A DNA stretch of 48,498 nt from an uncultured Spirochaetaceae bacterium (GTDB lineage Bacteria > Spirochaetota > Spirochaetia > Sphaerochaetales > Sphaerochaetaceae). The DNA is taken from positions 1 through 48,498 of the forward strand of contig CALXOH010000048.1 of the NCBI GenBank assembly GCA_944389975.1, given 5' to 3'. The notes beneath the pieces are model-generated. The model did not search any database. It saw only the letters and a program-made list of their open reading frames with translations, and had not been told where the DNA came from. The position numbers and the translations under genes were made by a program. Numbering within the stretch: position 1 is the stretch's first letter; the number at the start of each line of letters is the position of its first letter. Below are positions 7,783-16,223 of this stretch, in pieces.

Positions 7783-8639
7783 TAGAAAGAATTTCAGGAT
7801 CAAGGAAAAGCTGGTGCCTCTTGATGAAGGTACTCTGCTACCTCTCCCTTGTAGTGGTGACGTCATTGACGTTCTTCATGCTCTTGTACGTTCTGTTCAG
7901 GGGCCTGCCGAACATCACCCTTGATTTGCTTCTGACGAAACCGAGTACGCTCAGGAACACGATCGGTATCCTTCCTGACATACTCAATACGATATACATA
8001 GTGATCGCGACGTTGATCATAGTACTCCCGCTGGGGGTGGGTGCTGCGATATACCTCAACGAATATGCGACTAACAAGAAGCTTGTTGCGATGATCGAGT
8101 TTGCCGCAGAGACACTTTCGGGAATCCCTTCGATCATATACGGTCTCGTGGGCATGCTTGTCTTCTGCCAGTTCTGTTCCCTCGGAACGTGCCTTCTCGC
8201 CGGGTCTCTTACTTTGGTGATCATGAACCTTCCGACTATAATGCGTACGACGCAGGAGAGTCTGAAGACCGTTCCCGAGAGCTACAGGGAAGGGGCGTTC
8301 GCACTCGGAGCTGGAAAGTGGAGGGTCATCCGCACTGTAGTCCTTCCTACGTGTATCAACGGAATCATCACCGGATGCATCCTTTCCATCGGAAGGATCT
8401 TGAGCGAATCTGCAGCACTTCTCTTCACCGCAGGGTTTGCACACAACATCAACGGCTTTATACAGGGAATGGAGAGCGCGGGTGCAACCCTTACAGTCGC
8501 ACTCTACATGTATGCCAGCGAAAGGGGAGAGTTCGATATTGCGTTTGCAATTGCTGCGATACTGATGATACTTACGGTTATCATCAACTTCCTCACAACC
8601 TACATGGGTAGGATCATGAATAGGAGAAACGGACAGTGA
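7779..8639 (+). CDS. pstA: phosphate ABC transporter permease PstA
   Basis: The 286-residue membrane protein is the second permease half. It contains [15 protein letters not shown], the EAA-like loop [24 protein letters not shown], and [15 protein letters not shown], all conserved in PstA. Its ATG lies inside the pstC stop (ATGA) with GGGAGGA eight bases upstream, and its TGA overlaps the pstB GTG, so the three proteins are translationally coupled. Confidence 0.95.
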   Translation: MIERISGSRKSWCLLMKVLCYLSLVVVTSLTFFMLLYVLFRGLPNITLDLLLTKPSTLRNTIGILPDILNTIYIVIATLIIVLPLGVGAAIYLNEYATNKKLVAMIEFAAETLSGIPSIIYGLVGMLVFCQFCSLGTCLLAGSLTLVIMNLPTIMRTTQESLKTVPESYREGAFALGAGKWRVIRTVVLPTCINGIITGCILSIGRILSESAALLFTAGFAHNINGFIQGMESAGATLTVALYMYASERGEFDIAFAIAAILMILTVIINFLTTYMGRIMNRRNGQ

Positions 8640-9391
8640 GTACGATTATAGAAACCAAGGATCTTGACCTCTGGTACGGGCAGATGCAAGCCTTGAAGCA
8701 CATCAACATAAAGGTTGAAGAGAAGAGCATCACGGCTCTCATCGGACCATCTGGATGCGGTAAATCGACGTTCCTCAGGACGCTCAACAGGATGAACGAC
8801 CTCGTGCCTGGCGTGAGGATCGAGGGTAGCGTGCTATACAACGGAGAGGATATCTTCTCCCCCAAAGTCGACGTGAATGGCCTCAGGTACGAGGTGGGCA
8901 TGGTATTCCAGAAGCCGAACCCGTTCATGATGAGCATCTACGACAACATCGCATACGGCCCGAGGACGCACGGGATAAAGAGCAAGGCGAAGCTTGACGA
9001 GATCGTTGAGAAGGCCCTTACCGACGCATCCCTTTTCGACGAAGTCAAGGACAGGCTCAAAAAGAGCGCTTTGGGACTATCGGGGGGACAGCAGCAGAGG
9101 CTTTGCATCGCACGGGCAATCGCAGTCGAGCCGAAGGTTCTCCTGATGGACGAACCGACCAGCGCGCTTGACCCGATCTCGACGGCGAAGATCGAAGAGC
9201 TCGCTATTGAATTGAAGGCCAAATATACTATCATAATAGTCACGCACAACATGCAACAGGCACTGAGAATCGCGGACAACACTGCATTCTTCCTTCTCGG
9301 GGATCTGGTTGAGTACAGCGATACGGAGAGCATGTTCTCTCGTCCGAAGGATTCGAGGACTGAAGATTATATCACAGGGAGATTCGGTTGA
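8636..9391 (+). CDS. pstB: phosphate ABC transporter ATP-binding protein PstB
   Basis: The 251-residue ATPase energises phosphate import. It carries Walker [10 protein letters not shown], the PstB-typical [14 protein letters not shown] just after it, Q-loop VFQKPNPF, signature [14 protein letters not shown], Walker [14 protein letters not shown] and switch HNMQQA. It starts with GTG at 8636 overlapping the pstA stop, with AGGAG nine bases upstream. Its stop overlaps the phoU start. Confidence 0.97.
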   Translation: MSTIIETKDLDLWYGQMQALKHINIKVEEKSITALIGPSGCGKSTFLRTLNRMNDLVPGVRIEGSVLYNGEDIFSPKVDVNGLRYEVGMVFQKPNPFMMSIYDNIAYGPRTHGIKSKAKLDEIVEKALTDASLFDEVKDRLKKSALGLSGGQQQRLCIARAIAVEPKVLLMDEPTSALDPISTAKIEELAIELKAKYTIIIVTHNMQQALRIADNTAFFLLGDLVEYSDTESMFSRPKDSRTEDYITGRFG

Positions 9392-10029
9392 TGAAAGGTA
9401 TCATAGACGACACGATGTCACAAATGGACAAGTCCTTGCTGAGAATGGCTTCCATGGTGGAGGACTTGCTGAACAAGGTGGAAGCTCATGCGCTTGACAA
9501 GAAGGATTCAAAGCTCGATGAACTGAAAGTCGAGAGTACCGACATCGAGATCGAATCAAGGGATATGGAAGCACTCTGCCTGAGGATAATACTCCGCCGC
9601 CATCCGGTTGCAAAGGACCTCAGGAAGGTCACGGCTGCAACGCATATCGTCAACGACCTCGAAAGGATCGGAAACAACGCATTCGACCTTGCCGAAGTTT
9701 GTTCGTTCGTAGACGAGAAAGGGGTCTTGGAGGATGCCGGCATAAGGTTGATGATCGGGAACGTGAGGAAGATGCTCAAGATGAGCATCGACAGCTACCT
9801 TTCATCCGACGTTTCGAAAAGCCAGGAGGTCGTCGACGCTGATGATGTCCTCGACAAGCTCTTTGTAAAGGCAAAGGACGAGCTTACTGATTCGATCAAG
9901 CGCGGGGCAGAGGGAGTGGAGTTCGCTCCGGACGTGCTCCTTGCTGCAAAATACCTTGAGAGGATGGGCGACCACGCAGTCAACATCGCCCGTCAGATCA
10001 TTTGGGCGGAGACCGGAATCGGGGATTGA
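9391..10029 (+). CDS. phoU: phosphate-specific transport regulator PhoU
   Basis: The 212-residue all-helical protein consists of two PhoU repeats, each with the metal-binding pattern (DLERIGNNAFDLAE and YLERMGDHAVNIAR). PhoU links the transporter to the PhoR kinase and dampens signalling when phosphate is plentiful. The ATG at 9391 overlaps the last base of the pstB stop; an in-frame TTG one codon earlier is less likely. The phoB ATG follows two bases after its stop. Confidence 0.94.
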   Translation: MKGIIDDTMSQMDKSLLRMASMVEDLLNKVEAHALDKKDSKLDELKVESTDIEIESRDMEALCLRIILRRHPVAKDLRKVTAATHIVNDLERIGNNAFDLAEVCSFVDEKGVLEDAGIRLMIGNVRKMLKMSIDSYLSSDVSKSQEVVDADDVLDKLFVKAKDELTDSIKRGAEGVEFAPDVLLAAKYLERMGDHAVNIARQIIWAETGIGD

Positions 10030-10031
10030 GA

Positions 10032-10724
10032 ATGACTAGGATCTACATACTTGAAGACGATGAATCGATTTCCGGGCTTTTGGAATACGCACTCTCTTCA
10101 AGCGGATTTGATGCATCCACGTACTCCAGACCGTCTTTGTTCTGGGATGGGATGGCGAAGGCGATTCCCGATCTGGTGCTTCTTGACATCATGCTTCCGG
10201 AGGAGTCCGGGCTCGATGTATTGAAAAAGATCAGGCGTAGCTCGAAGTGGAAGGATGTTGCAGTGATAATGCTCACTGCAGCCTCCTCTGAGTTCGACAA
10301 AGTCACGGGGCTCGACATGGGTGCGGATGACTACATCACAAAGCCGTTCGGGATGATGGAGCTTCTTTCGAGGATCAAAGCGGTCTTGAGGCGTCGCGGA
10401 CGTGGGATTGACGACGAGAAGAGCCTCAGGTACGGCCCGCTTACACTCGACAGGCGCGCACACTCCGTATTTCTTGGTGAGAAGGAACTAAGCCTTTCCC
10501 TCAAGGAGTACGAGCTCTTGTCCCTCCTGATGGAGAACGAGGGGGCATGCCTTTCTCGCGAACAGATCCTGACATCAGTCTGGGGGTATTCATCCGACAG
10601 CGAGAGCAGGACTGTAGACGTGCATATCAGGCACATCAGGGAGAAGCTTGGCAGCTCCTCAACGATGATAGAGACTGTAACCGGGGTGGGTTACAGATTC
10701 AATGGAAAAGGTTCCCAACTATGA
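10032..10724 (+). CDS. phoB: OmpR/PhoB-type response regulator
   Basis: The 230-residue protein has a receiver domain with acidic pair ED at residues 8-9, phosphoacceptor Asp52 (LLDIMLPEESG) and KPF at about 104, then a winged-helix domain of the OmpR class (LSLKEYELLSLLMENEG, SREQILTSVWGY, SRTVDVHIRHIREKL, GVGYRF). Given its place between phoU and phoR, it is the phosphate-starvation regulator expected to bind the 11-base repeats before pstS. The upstream extension of the open frame into phoU lacks homology, so ATG 10032 was chosen. Confidence 0.93.
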   Translation: MTRIYILEDDESISGLLEYALSSSGFDASTYSRPSLFWDGMAKAIPDLVLLDIMLPEESGLDVLKKIRRSSKWKDVAVIMLTAASSEFDKVTGLDMGADDYITKPFGMMELLSRIKAVLRRRGRGIDDEKSLRYGPLTLDRRAHSVFLGEKELSLSLKEYELLSLLMENEGACLSREQILTSVWGYSSDSESRTVDVHIRHIREKLGSSSTMIETVTGVGYRFNGKGSQL

Positions 10725-12328
10725 AATTAAGCCGCAAGATCTTGCTTTCACTGGTACTGATGGTTGCAGTATCTTTCGTATTGACATTCAGCATTTCTCT
10801 TTACTTCCTCCACTCACGGGTGGTGGATGAGGTTAAAGCGGGAATGTATGACGAACTTGTACTCCTGGAGTCTGCAGACCTCGACAAGGATGTCGATTTC
10901 GGAAGGATGAGGTTCACTTTGATCGATTCCTCCGGAAGCGTACTGTATGACAGCCAAGCCGAGGGGGAGATGGAAAACCATCTTGCAAGGCCGGAGGTGC
11001 AAAATGCACTCAAGAATGGATATGGTGAGGATTTGAGGCATAGCGATACGCTGACGATCGACATGCTTTATGTCGCACTCCGCACCGATGAAGGTAATGT
11101 GATACGCCTTGCTCTTCCGGTGAACAACATCTATGCAGATGTTGCAAACCTCGCTATTCCTTTGACCCTCCTGTTTGTGATTCTCTTCTTGGTTGCGCTC
11201 TTCGGAAGCTACAGGATCACGAAGTGGATTATGCGCCCGATCGATACTCTCGATATCGAGGGCAACGTCGAAACCACGCCGTACGAAGAGCTTCTGCCGC
11301 TTACCGAGAGGCTGAAGAAGCAGAACAGCGAGATCGTAAACCAGCTCAAGTCGATAAAGGAGAGGGAGGAGGAGATCCGTCTCATAATAAAAGAGATGAA
11401 GGATGGGATAATCCTCATGAGGGAGGATGGCACTGTGTTGATGCTCAACAACGGGGCAAAGGCCATCTTCAACCTCGAGGGAAAGGATGATCCGAAGTCC
11501 ATCCTGGAGCTTTCGCGTTCCCCTCTCTTCTTCTCGATAATCGACAACAAAGGTGAAGGGCAGGGGAAACTTCCCGTGGGAGAGAGGATCATAGACGTAA
11601 GGGCGAACAAGGCTGACGGACTAGGCTCCGTTATGTTCCTCTTCGATGTCTCCGAGAAGGTGAGGATGGAAAAAAGGGAGAGGGAGTTCACCGAGAACAT
11701 CTCCCATGAGATCAGGACGCCTCTTACCAGCATCTCCGGGTACTCCGAGCTTTTGGAGTCCGGGAACGTCGATGAGGAGAATGTAAGGAAGTTCTCACAC
11801 CTTATTCATAAGGAAGCCCTGAGATTGAAGCGCCTTTCTGACGACATACTTCTCCTTTCAGCCCTCGACGGGAAAGTCCAGATCGACCTGTCTGAGAACG
11901 TTGATATGGGAAGCCTCTCTGATTCAGTTGTGGAGTACTTTGAGGGTAAAGCGGACGTGAAGGTCGAGAAGGATGCGCCACTGACCGTAAAAGGAAACTC
12001 TTCGCTTCTTTCTGAAGCTTTGATGAACCTCATAGGAAACAGCATCAAGTACAACAGGGACGGCAATCCGATCAAAGTCATCGTTTCTTCCGACAGGGTG
12101 ACTGTCAAAGACGAAGGGATCGGGATAAGCGAGAACGACAAGGAGAGGGTGTTCCAGCGCTTCTACCGCGTCGACAAGTCCCGTTCAAGGGAAACGGGTG
12201 GCACCGGGCTCGGGCTTTCGATCGTGAAGGAGATTGCACAGCTGCACGATGCAAACGTGGTCCTTGACTCGGTGCTTGGAGTCGGAACGAGCATTTCGAT
12301 AGTCTTCCCAAGGTCATCGATTGCTTGA
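10721..12328 (+). CDS. phoR: phosphate-sensing histidine kinase PhoR
   Basis: The 535-residue membrane kinase has helix 1 (about 8-30), an extracytoplasmic segment of about 110 residues, helix 2 (about 144-165), a linker and PAS-like region (about 215-315), then HisKA with SHEIRTPLTSISGY (phospho-His329) and a HATPase with N box NSIKYN, G1 DEGIGI and G2 GGTGLGLSIVKEI. It phosphorylates PhoB when phosphate is scarce, under PhoU/Pst control. Its ATG overlaps the phoB stop (ATGA). The sizeable extracytoplasmic domain resembles Gram-positive PhoR more than the E. coli form. No strong terminator follows. Confidence 0.92.
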   Translation: MKLSRKILLSLVLMVAVSFVLTFSISLYFLHSRVVDEVKAGMYDELVLLESADLDKDVDFGRMRFTLIDSSGSVLYDSQAEGEMENHLARPEVQNALKNGYGEDLRHSDTLTIDMLYVALRTDEGNVIRLALPVNNIYADVANLAIPLTLLFVILFLVALFGSYRITKWIMRPIDTLDIEGNVETTPYEELLPLTERLKKQNSEIVNQLKSIKEREEEIRLIIKEMKDGIILMREDGTVLMLNNGAKAIFNLEGKDDPKSILELSRSPLFFSIIDNKGEGQGKLPVGERIIDVRANKADGLGSVMFLFDVSEKVRMEKREREFTENISHEIRTPLTSISGYSELLESGNVDEENVRKFSHLIHKEALRLKRLSDDILLLSALDGKVQIDLSENVDMGSLSDSVVEYFEGKADVKVEKDAPLTVKGNSSLLSEALMNLIGNSIKYNRDGNPIKVIVSSDRVTVKDEGIGISENDKERVFQRFYRVDKSRSRETGGTGLGLSIVKEIAQLHDANVVLDSVLGVGTSISIVFPRSSIA

Positions 12329-12362
12329 AATAGAGTGTAAAGGATTGTAGACTCTTCCAAGT

Positions 12363-12659
12363 ATGATCGAACTGACTAGCAAGGAAAGGGCCAAGCTCAG
12401 AAGCTATGGCGTAGGGCTTGACCCGATAGTATACGTAGGAAAGGACGGGGTGACGGATAGCGTTGCCTCCTTCCTTTCCGAGGCACTCGGGAAACATGAA
12501 CTTGTTAAAGTGCGTTTCACTTCGTTCAAGGATGAAGTGAAGGAGCTTTCATTCAAGCTTCAGGAACTTACCGGATCGACATTCGTCGCATCCACAGGCT
12601 TCTCATCCCTTTTCTATCTGCAGAACCCGGACAAGGACAAAAGGATCTACACGCTCTGA
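12363..12659 (+). CDS. yhbY: CRS1/YhbY-type RNA-binding protein
   Basis: The 98-residue single-domain protein matches the CRM (CRS1-YhbY) fold: LTSKERAKLRSYGVGLDPIV, the YVGKDGVTDSV loop carrying the GxxG-like RNA-binding turn, and ELVKVRF. YhbY associates with pre-50S ribosomal subunits in E. coli and acts in ribosome assembly. There is no ribosome site; a TTGCTT/TAGACT promoter-like pair just upstream would make the message nearly leaderless. Its 3' end overlaps the convergent GNAT gene by 13 bases. Confidence 0.88.
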   Translation: MIELTSKERAKLRSYGVGLDPIVYVGKDGVTDSVASFLSEALGKHELVKVRFTSFKDEVKELSFKLQELTGSTFVASTGFSSLFYLQNPDKDKRIYTL

Positions 12660-13183
12660 GGAAGCTCTTTCTCAAGAAGCACCAGATTCACGCCATCAAT
12701 TCCGTTGAAGACGACCGGAACCATTCCCACTTCCTTGTATCCAAGGGATGCGTACATCTTACGCGCCCTTGTATTTTTAGCGTTTGTATCGAGTCTCAGA
12801 TCTATGATCCCCGAGCCTCCGGCAAGCTCTTCGTAGAAGCGGACGAAGGATTTTCCATATCCCTTTCCGCTCTCTGACGGGTCTACGGTCAGGGTATGCA
12901 GAACGAGCACCTCGCTTTCCTTAGCACCTCTTTTCCAAGAGCCTTTTTCGTATCCGTCAGGTTGCCTGTTGTTGATGATCCCCGATGCAACCACCTTCTT
13001 CTCATCGTTTTCAAGGACGTAGAGCTCATCGCCATCAAAAGCGTTCGAAGCTGTGGCTTCTGTTGGATATACTCCCCGTTTCCAACCAATCGAGACGTTC
13101 CCTTTCTCTTCCTCGTCGAGGATCTTTTCGTAGATCCCAAAAGCCTTGGGGACATCAGACTTCACAGCTTTGCGGAAGATCAT
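12647..13183 (-). CDS. GNAT-family N-acetyltransferase
   Basis: The 178-residue protein has the GNAT fold: an N-terminal IFRKAVKSDVPKAFGIYEKI, central strand VLVLHTLTVDPSESGKGYGKSF (motif A, acetyl-CoA pyrophosphate loop), and LRLDTNAKNTRARKMYASLGYKEVG (motif B, typical of RimI-like enzymes). It would transfer an acetyl group from acetyl-CoA to an unidentified amine. Its ATG overlaps the galK stop (ATGA), so both are one transcript, though no functional link to galactose is evident. Confidence 0.86.
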   Translation of the reverse strand: MIFRKAVKSDVPKAFGIYEKILDEEEKGNVSIGWKRGVYPTEATASNAFDGDELYVLENDEKKVVASGIINNRQPDGYEKGSWKRGAKESEVLVLHTLTVDPSESGKGYGKSFVRFYEELAGGSGIIDLRLDTNAKNTRARKMYASLGYKEVGMVPVVFNGIDGVNLVLLEKELPQSV

Positions 13184-14430
13184 CAGCCGATCCTTCCCAC
13201 CGGGCGCTTACGGATCGAAATGTGCGTCGAACAACCTTCGCCGAATGCGCTCTCCATCCTCTTTATGTACTTTTTCTCCATATAGGGCGGAACGTATGCC
13301 TGTATGGTCCCTGCAAACCCGCCGCCATGAACCCTGACAGCTCCTTCCCCGGACAAGACGTCTTCGCTAAGCGCGAGTGCAATCGAGAGACCCTGGGAGT
13401 ACGGATCGGATGCGGGGAATACATTCTGAAGGTATTTGAAGGATGATGAGCCTGAGTCGTTGACGAGCATAAGGAATGTCTCTATGTCTCCATCCAGAAG
13501 CTCTTTTTTCATCATCTCGACCCTTTCGTTCTCCTTGAAGTAGTGGTATGCGCGTAGGATGGCCCTGTCGTTTCCTAGTTTTTCCCTGATTTTCCCAATC
13601 GATGACAAGAATTCTTCGTAGCTTACCTCAGACAAATATTCTTTGCCGAAGTAAGAGGCAACGCTTCGCATCTCAGGAGGAACCGATGCGTACTCGGCAG
13701 TTAGATCCGCGTGGCTTCCCTTGGTGTCTGTTATGATCATGCCGTAGCCAAGTTCATCGAAATCCACGTCGATTTTATCAATTTCCGGGTTGTCTTTATC
13801 CTTGAAGTCGATTGCAACTACGCCTCCTGTGGATGAGCATATCTGGTCAAGCAGCCCCGACGGCTTTCCGAAGTAGACGTTCTCAGCGTACTTCCCGATC
13901 TTCGATAGCTCGAGAGGGGTGAACTTGTCGCCGTTGTAGATGTAGTTGAATATCTCGGCCACGAGCACTTCAATTGCAGCGGAGCTTGAGAGCCCAGAAC
14001 CCTTGAGGACATTGGTTGTGGTATTTGCCTCCCAACCTCCGACTTCGATGCCCTTTTCGGAAAATGCATTGGCAATCCCCCTCAACAAAGAGTGGGTGGT
14101 GTTCTCTTCCTCTTTCCTCTTTCCAAGGTCGGAGATGTCGATGTCCACGACAGGAAATCCTTCGCTTTTCAAAACAACGCGCTTGTCACTTCGCTTCGTG
14201 ACAGCTCCGATCGTATCGAGGTTTATACTCCCTCCGATCGTCTTTCCGAGGTTGTGGTCGGTATGGTTTCCCGCTATCTCGGTACGCCCGGATGAGGAGA
14301 AGATCATAACATCATCGCTTTTGCCGAAAAGTTCTTCATGGTCTTTCAGCAAGGTGGAGAACCTTTCGTTCATCTTCCTTTCGTCGTACTCTTTCCCGTA
14401 TAGATCCGGATAAACATCGCTGAGAGGCAT
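13183..14430 (-). CDS. galK: galactokinase
   Basis: The 415-residue cytoplasmic GHMP kinase phosphorylates galactose at C1, the entry step of the Leloir pathway. It has the galactokinase N-terminal signature in the GRTEIAGNHTDHN variant, phosphate loop KGSGLSSSAAIEV, catalytic Asp region KPSGLLDQICSSTGG and the C-terminal GGGFAGTIQAYV. AAGGAG lies ahead of the ATG. No galT or galE is nearby. Other GHMP sugar kinases are possible, but the overall motif set fits galactokinase best. Confidence 0.88.
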   Translation of the reverse strand: MPLSDVYPDLYGKEYDERKMNERFSTLLKDHEELFGKSDDVMIFSSSGRTEIAGNHTDHNLGKTIGGSINLDTIGAVTKRSDKRVVLKSEGFPVVDIDISDLGKRKEEENTTHSLLRGIANAFSEKGIEVGGWEANTTTNVLKGSGLSSSAAIEVLVAEIFNYIYNGDKFTPLELSKIGKYAENVYFGKPSGLLDQICSSTGGVVAIDFKDKDNPEIDKIDVDFDELGYGMIITDTKGSHADLTAEYASVPPEMRSVASYFGKEYLSEVSYEEFLSSIGKIREKLGNDRAILRAYHYFKENERVEMMKKELLDGDIETFLMLVNDSGSSSFKYLQNVFPASDPYSQGLSIALALSEDVLSGEGAVRVHGGGFAGTIQAYVPPYMEKKYIKRMESAFGEGCSTHISIRKRPVGRIG

Positions 14431-14456
14431 TTTAACTCCTTTTTATCTAACAACAG

Positions 14457-14485
14457 ATTCTACTATATAAGCATTCTTTGGGCAA
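14457..14485 (-). promoter_or_regulatory. sigma-70-type promoter of galK
   Basis: On the minus strand TTGCCC (14485-14480) and TAGAAT (14462-14457) are 17 bases apart, 27 bases ahead of the galK start. Confidence 0.55.
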
Positions 14486-14540
14486 AGAAGATCTGAATGC
14501 GAATGGATATTGACGTTGAAGTGGATTGGAATGATGATAG

Positions 14541-15914
14541 TTGTATGTTAACCAAGTTTTTGAGGAGAAACAAAATGGTGAAAAAAAAATCAGGATATTA
14601 CTATTCCTCCTGATAGCTCTGTCGCTGCTTGCTTGTCAGAATGAAACATCGGAAAGCAAGGAAAGTGCGTTCGTATCTTCATTCCGTCCGGATGTGTTTG
14701 TCTCCGATACCCTGTCCAAGTATCTCTCGAATGAAAAGGTAACAAATCTGACGTTCGATGCAACTACATCGCCAGTTGCCCGGGCGACAGGGGATGAAAC
14801 ATTGAGCGTTGTCGCGAATTTCACCGGGTATGAATATGATGGGAAGTACACGGTCGATGGCAAACTGAATTACACACTTCCCGTAGCAAACGGGGAAATA
14901 CAGGGCTATAGCGTTTCTTCAGATCAGAATGATGTTCCAAAGATCAAGGAAGGGGAAGCGGAAAATGAGATTCCATTCGCCGTATCGATGAGTGAAGACG
15001 AGCTTCTTCCTGCATATGGAACGGTAACGAGTGATGGTTCATCAGTTTCCGTGGAAGGTGAAGCATTCCCGCCGCTTCCGGGTAACAACGTCAGTTTCCA
15101 AATCGGTGATGAAACATTCACTCCGGATGATCTGGTGGTGGAAGAACCATATACGAAGAACATGATTGCGGAGGATCTTTACAGCATGACACTTGCCCAG
15201 GGGCCGCTTTCAAAGCTGATCATGAATAATGCAACACCTGATGAGAGTGGAAACATTTCATACACGCTCCCGGGGAAAGGTAATACTTTCTCTCAGACTG
15301 GAGGAAATTCAGGTAAGTTTACTGCAACTACGAACCTTGAGATAAAAAGCCCAACGCATTTTACGACTCAAATCGGAGATGCAACATATAGCGTCAATAC
15401 AAGTGGAACGGTCAGTCTCAACACATCCGTGTATGTCGACATGGATGCACAAAGCTCTCAAATCATATCATATTCCGGAGAGTACAACGATTTCATCGCA
15501 TCCATTATCATCACTGAAAACGGGAAGTCTACATATCTGCAGAGCAAACCACTCAATGGAACATTTGGCATGACCAGCCAGGAAATCGGGATTGGCAGTC
15601 ACACATACAAAGGTAGTGAGGTATATGATCTGAGTGCATTGAACGTTGCATCCAATTTCAATCTGTACATCTCCGAAGTCGATGAGGCAGGGGATGTAAA
15701 TTTGAACTATCCGCAGTATCAACTAACTGGAAAGCTTACGTCTGGAAACTTCAAAGGATCACTGACCATTATGAACAATCACTATCCTTTCGATATTTCC
15801 TTTGATGAAAGCACGGATGAGATAACTCGGATGACATTCGATGGAATTACATTTGATGAAGAAGCTATCAAGTACTTGAATGCGAACGCTAAGATTTACG
15901 CGGATCTGATGTAG
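14541..15914 (+). CDS. putative lipoprotein with out-of-frame A9 tract at its start
   Basis: The long open frame encodes a lipoprotein: a hydrophobic core ending LLAC (lipobox), then about 420 Ser/Thr/Asn/Gly-rich residues rich in predicted beta strands, with no family I recognise. The only in-frame start is a TTG at 14541 without a ribosome site, and it lies at or before the start point predicted from TTGACG at 14510. An ATG with a good GAGGAG site lies at 14575, but in that frame the run of nine A residues (14581-14589) leads to a stop after 12 codons. One extra A would join this ATG to the lipoprotein frame and give a perfect lysine-rich signal peptide. The gene is thus phase-variable, slippage-dependent, or carries a sequencing error. 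An imperfect terminator follows. Confidence 0.7.
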   Translation: MYVNQVFEEKQNGEKKIRILLFLLIALSLLACQNETSESKESAFVSSFRPDVFVSDTLSKYLSNEKVTNLTFDATTSPVARATGDETLSVVANFTGYEYDGKYTVDGKLNYTLPVANGEIQGYSVSSDQNDVPKIKEGEAENEIPFAVSMSEDELLPAYGTVTSDGSSVSVEGEAFPPLPGNNVSFQIGDETFTPDDLVVEEPYTKNMIAEDLYSMTLAQGPLSKLIMNNATPDESGNISYTLPGKGNTFSQTGGNSGKFTATTNLEIKSPTHFTTQIGDATYSVNTSGTVSLNTSVYVDMDAQSSQIISYSGEYNDFIASIIITENGKSTYLQSKPLNGTFGMTSQEIGIGSHTYKGSEVYDLSALNVASNFNLYISEVDEAGDVNLNYPQYQLTGKLTSGNFKGSLTIMNNHYPFDISFDESTDEITRMTFDGITFDEEAIKYLNANAKIYADLM

Positions 15915-15937
15915 TAGTTTGCGATTATTTTAGATGA

Positions 15938-15969
15938 GGACGGATTTGAATTAGTCTGCCCTTTTTTTG
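15938..15969 (+). terminator. putative rho-independent terminator
   Basis: An arm around GGACGGA pairs, with one bulge, with TCTGCC at 15955-15960, followed by C and seven T residues. It lies 25 bases after the lipoprotein stop. Confidence 0.5.
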
Positions 15970-15970
15970 T

Positions 15971-16223
15971 TTTGATCAAAATTATTCCATTGAATGCATT
16001 ATCTTTCTTGTAGAAAAAAAATTAGGATGTGCTCAGCTGGGAACAGCAGACGATGCTATTCTGTTGACGACGGTCAGCAGAAACGGTAGTACGACAGGGG
16101 TTTTTTGTGAATGAGTGCAATTGGATTGCAACTACGTCTGTAAAAAATATAGTCGACTGCCGTTCATCGATTACCTAATTCATGGGGGCTGTCGGCACTG
16201 AGAACTTGCTGGACAATAATTGA
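15971..16223. other. intergenic stretch with possible decayed reading frame
   Basis: No intact gene is visible. A palindrome, TTTGATCAAA, lies at 15971-15980. A plus-strand frame without start codon runs from about 15971 to 16110 and reads like protein (LGTADDAILLTTVSRNGSTT) until a T6 run near 16102, after which a neighbouring frame continues plausibly to about 16177. This looks like a decayed fragment, but no family is recognised. Confidence 0.3.
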
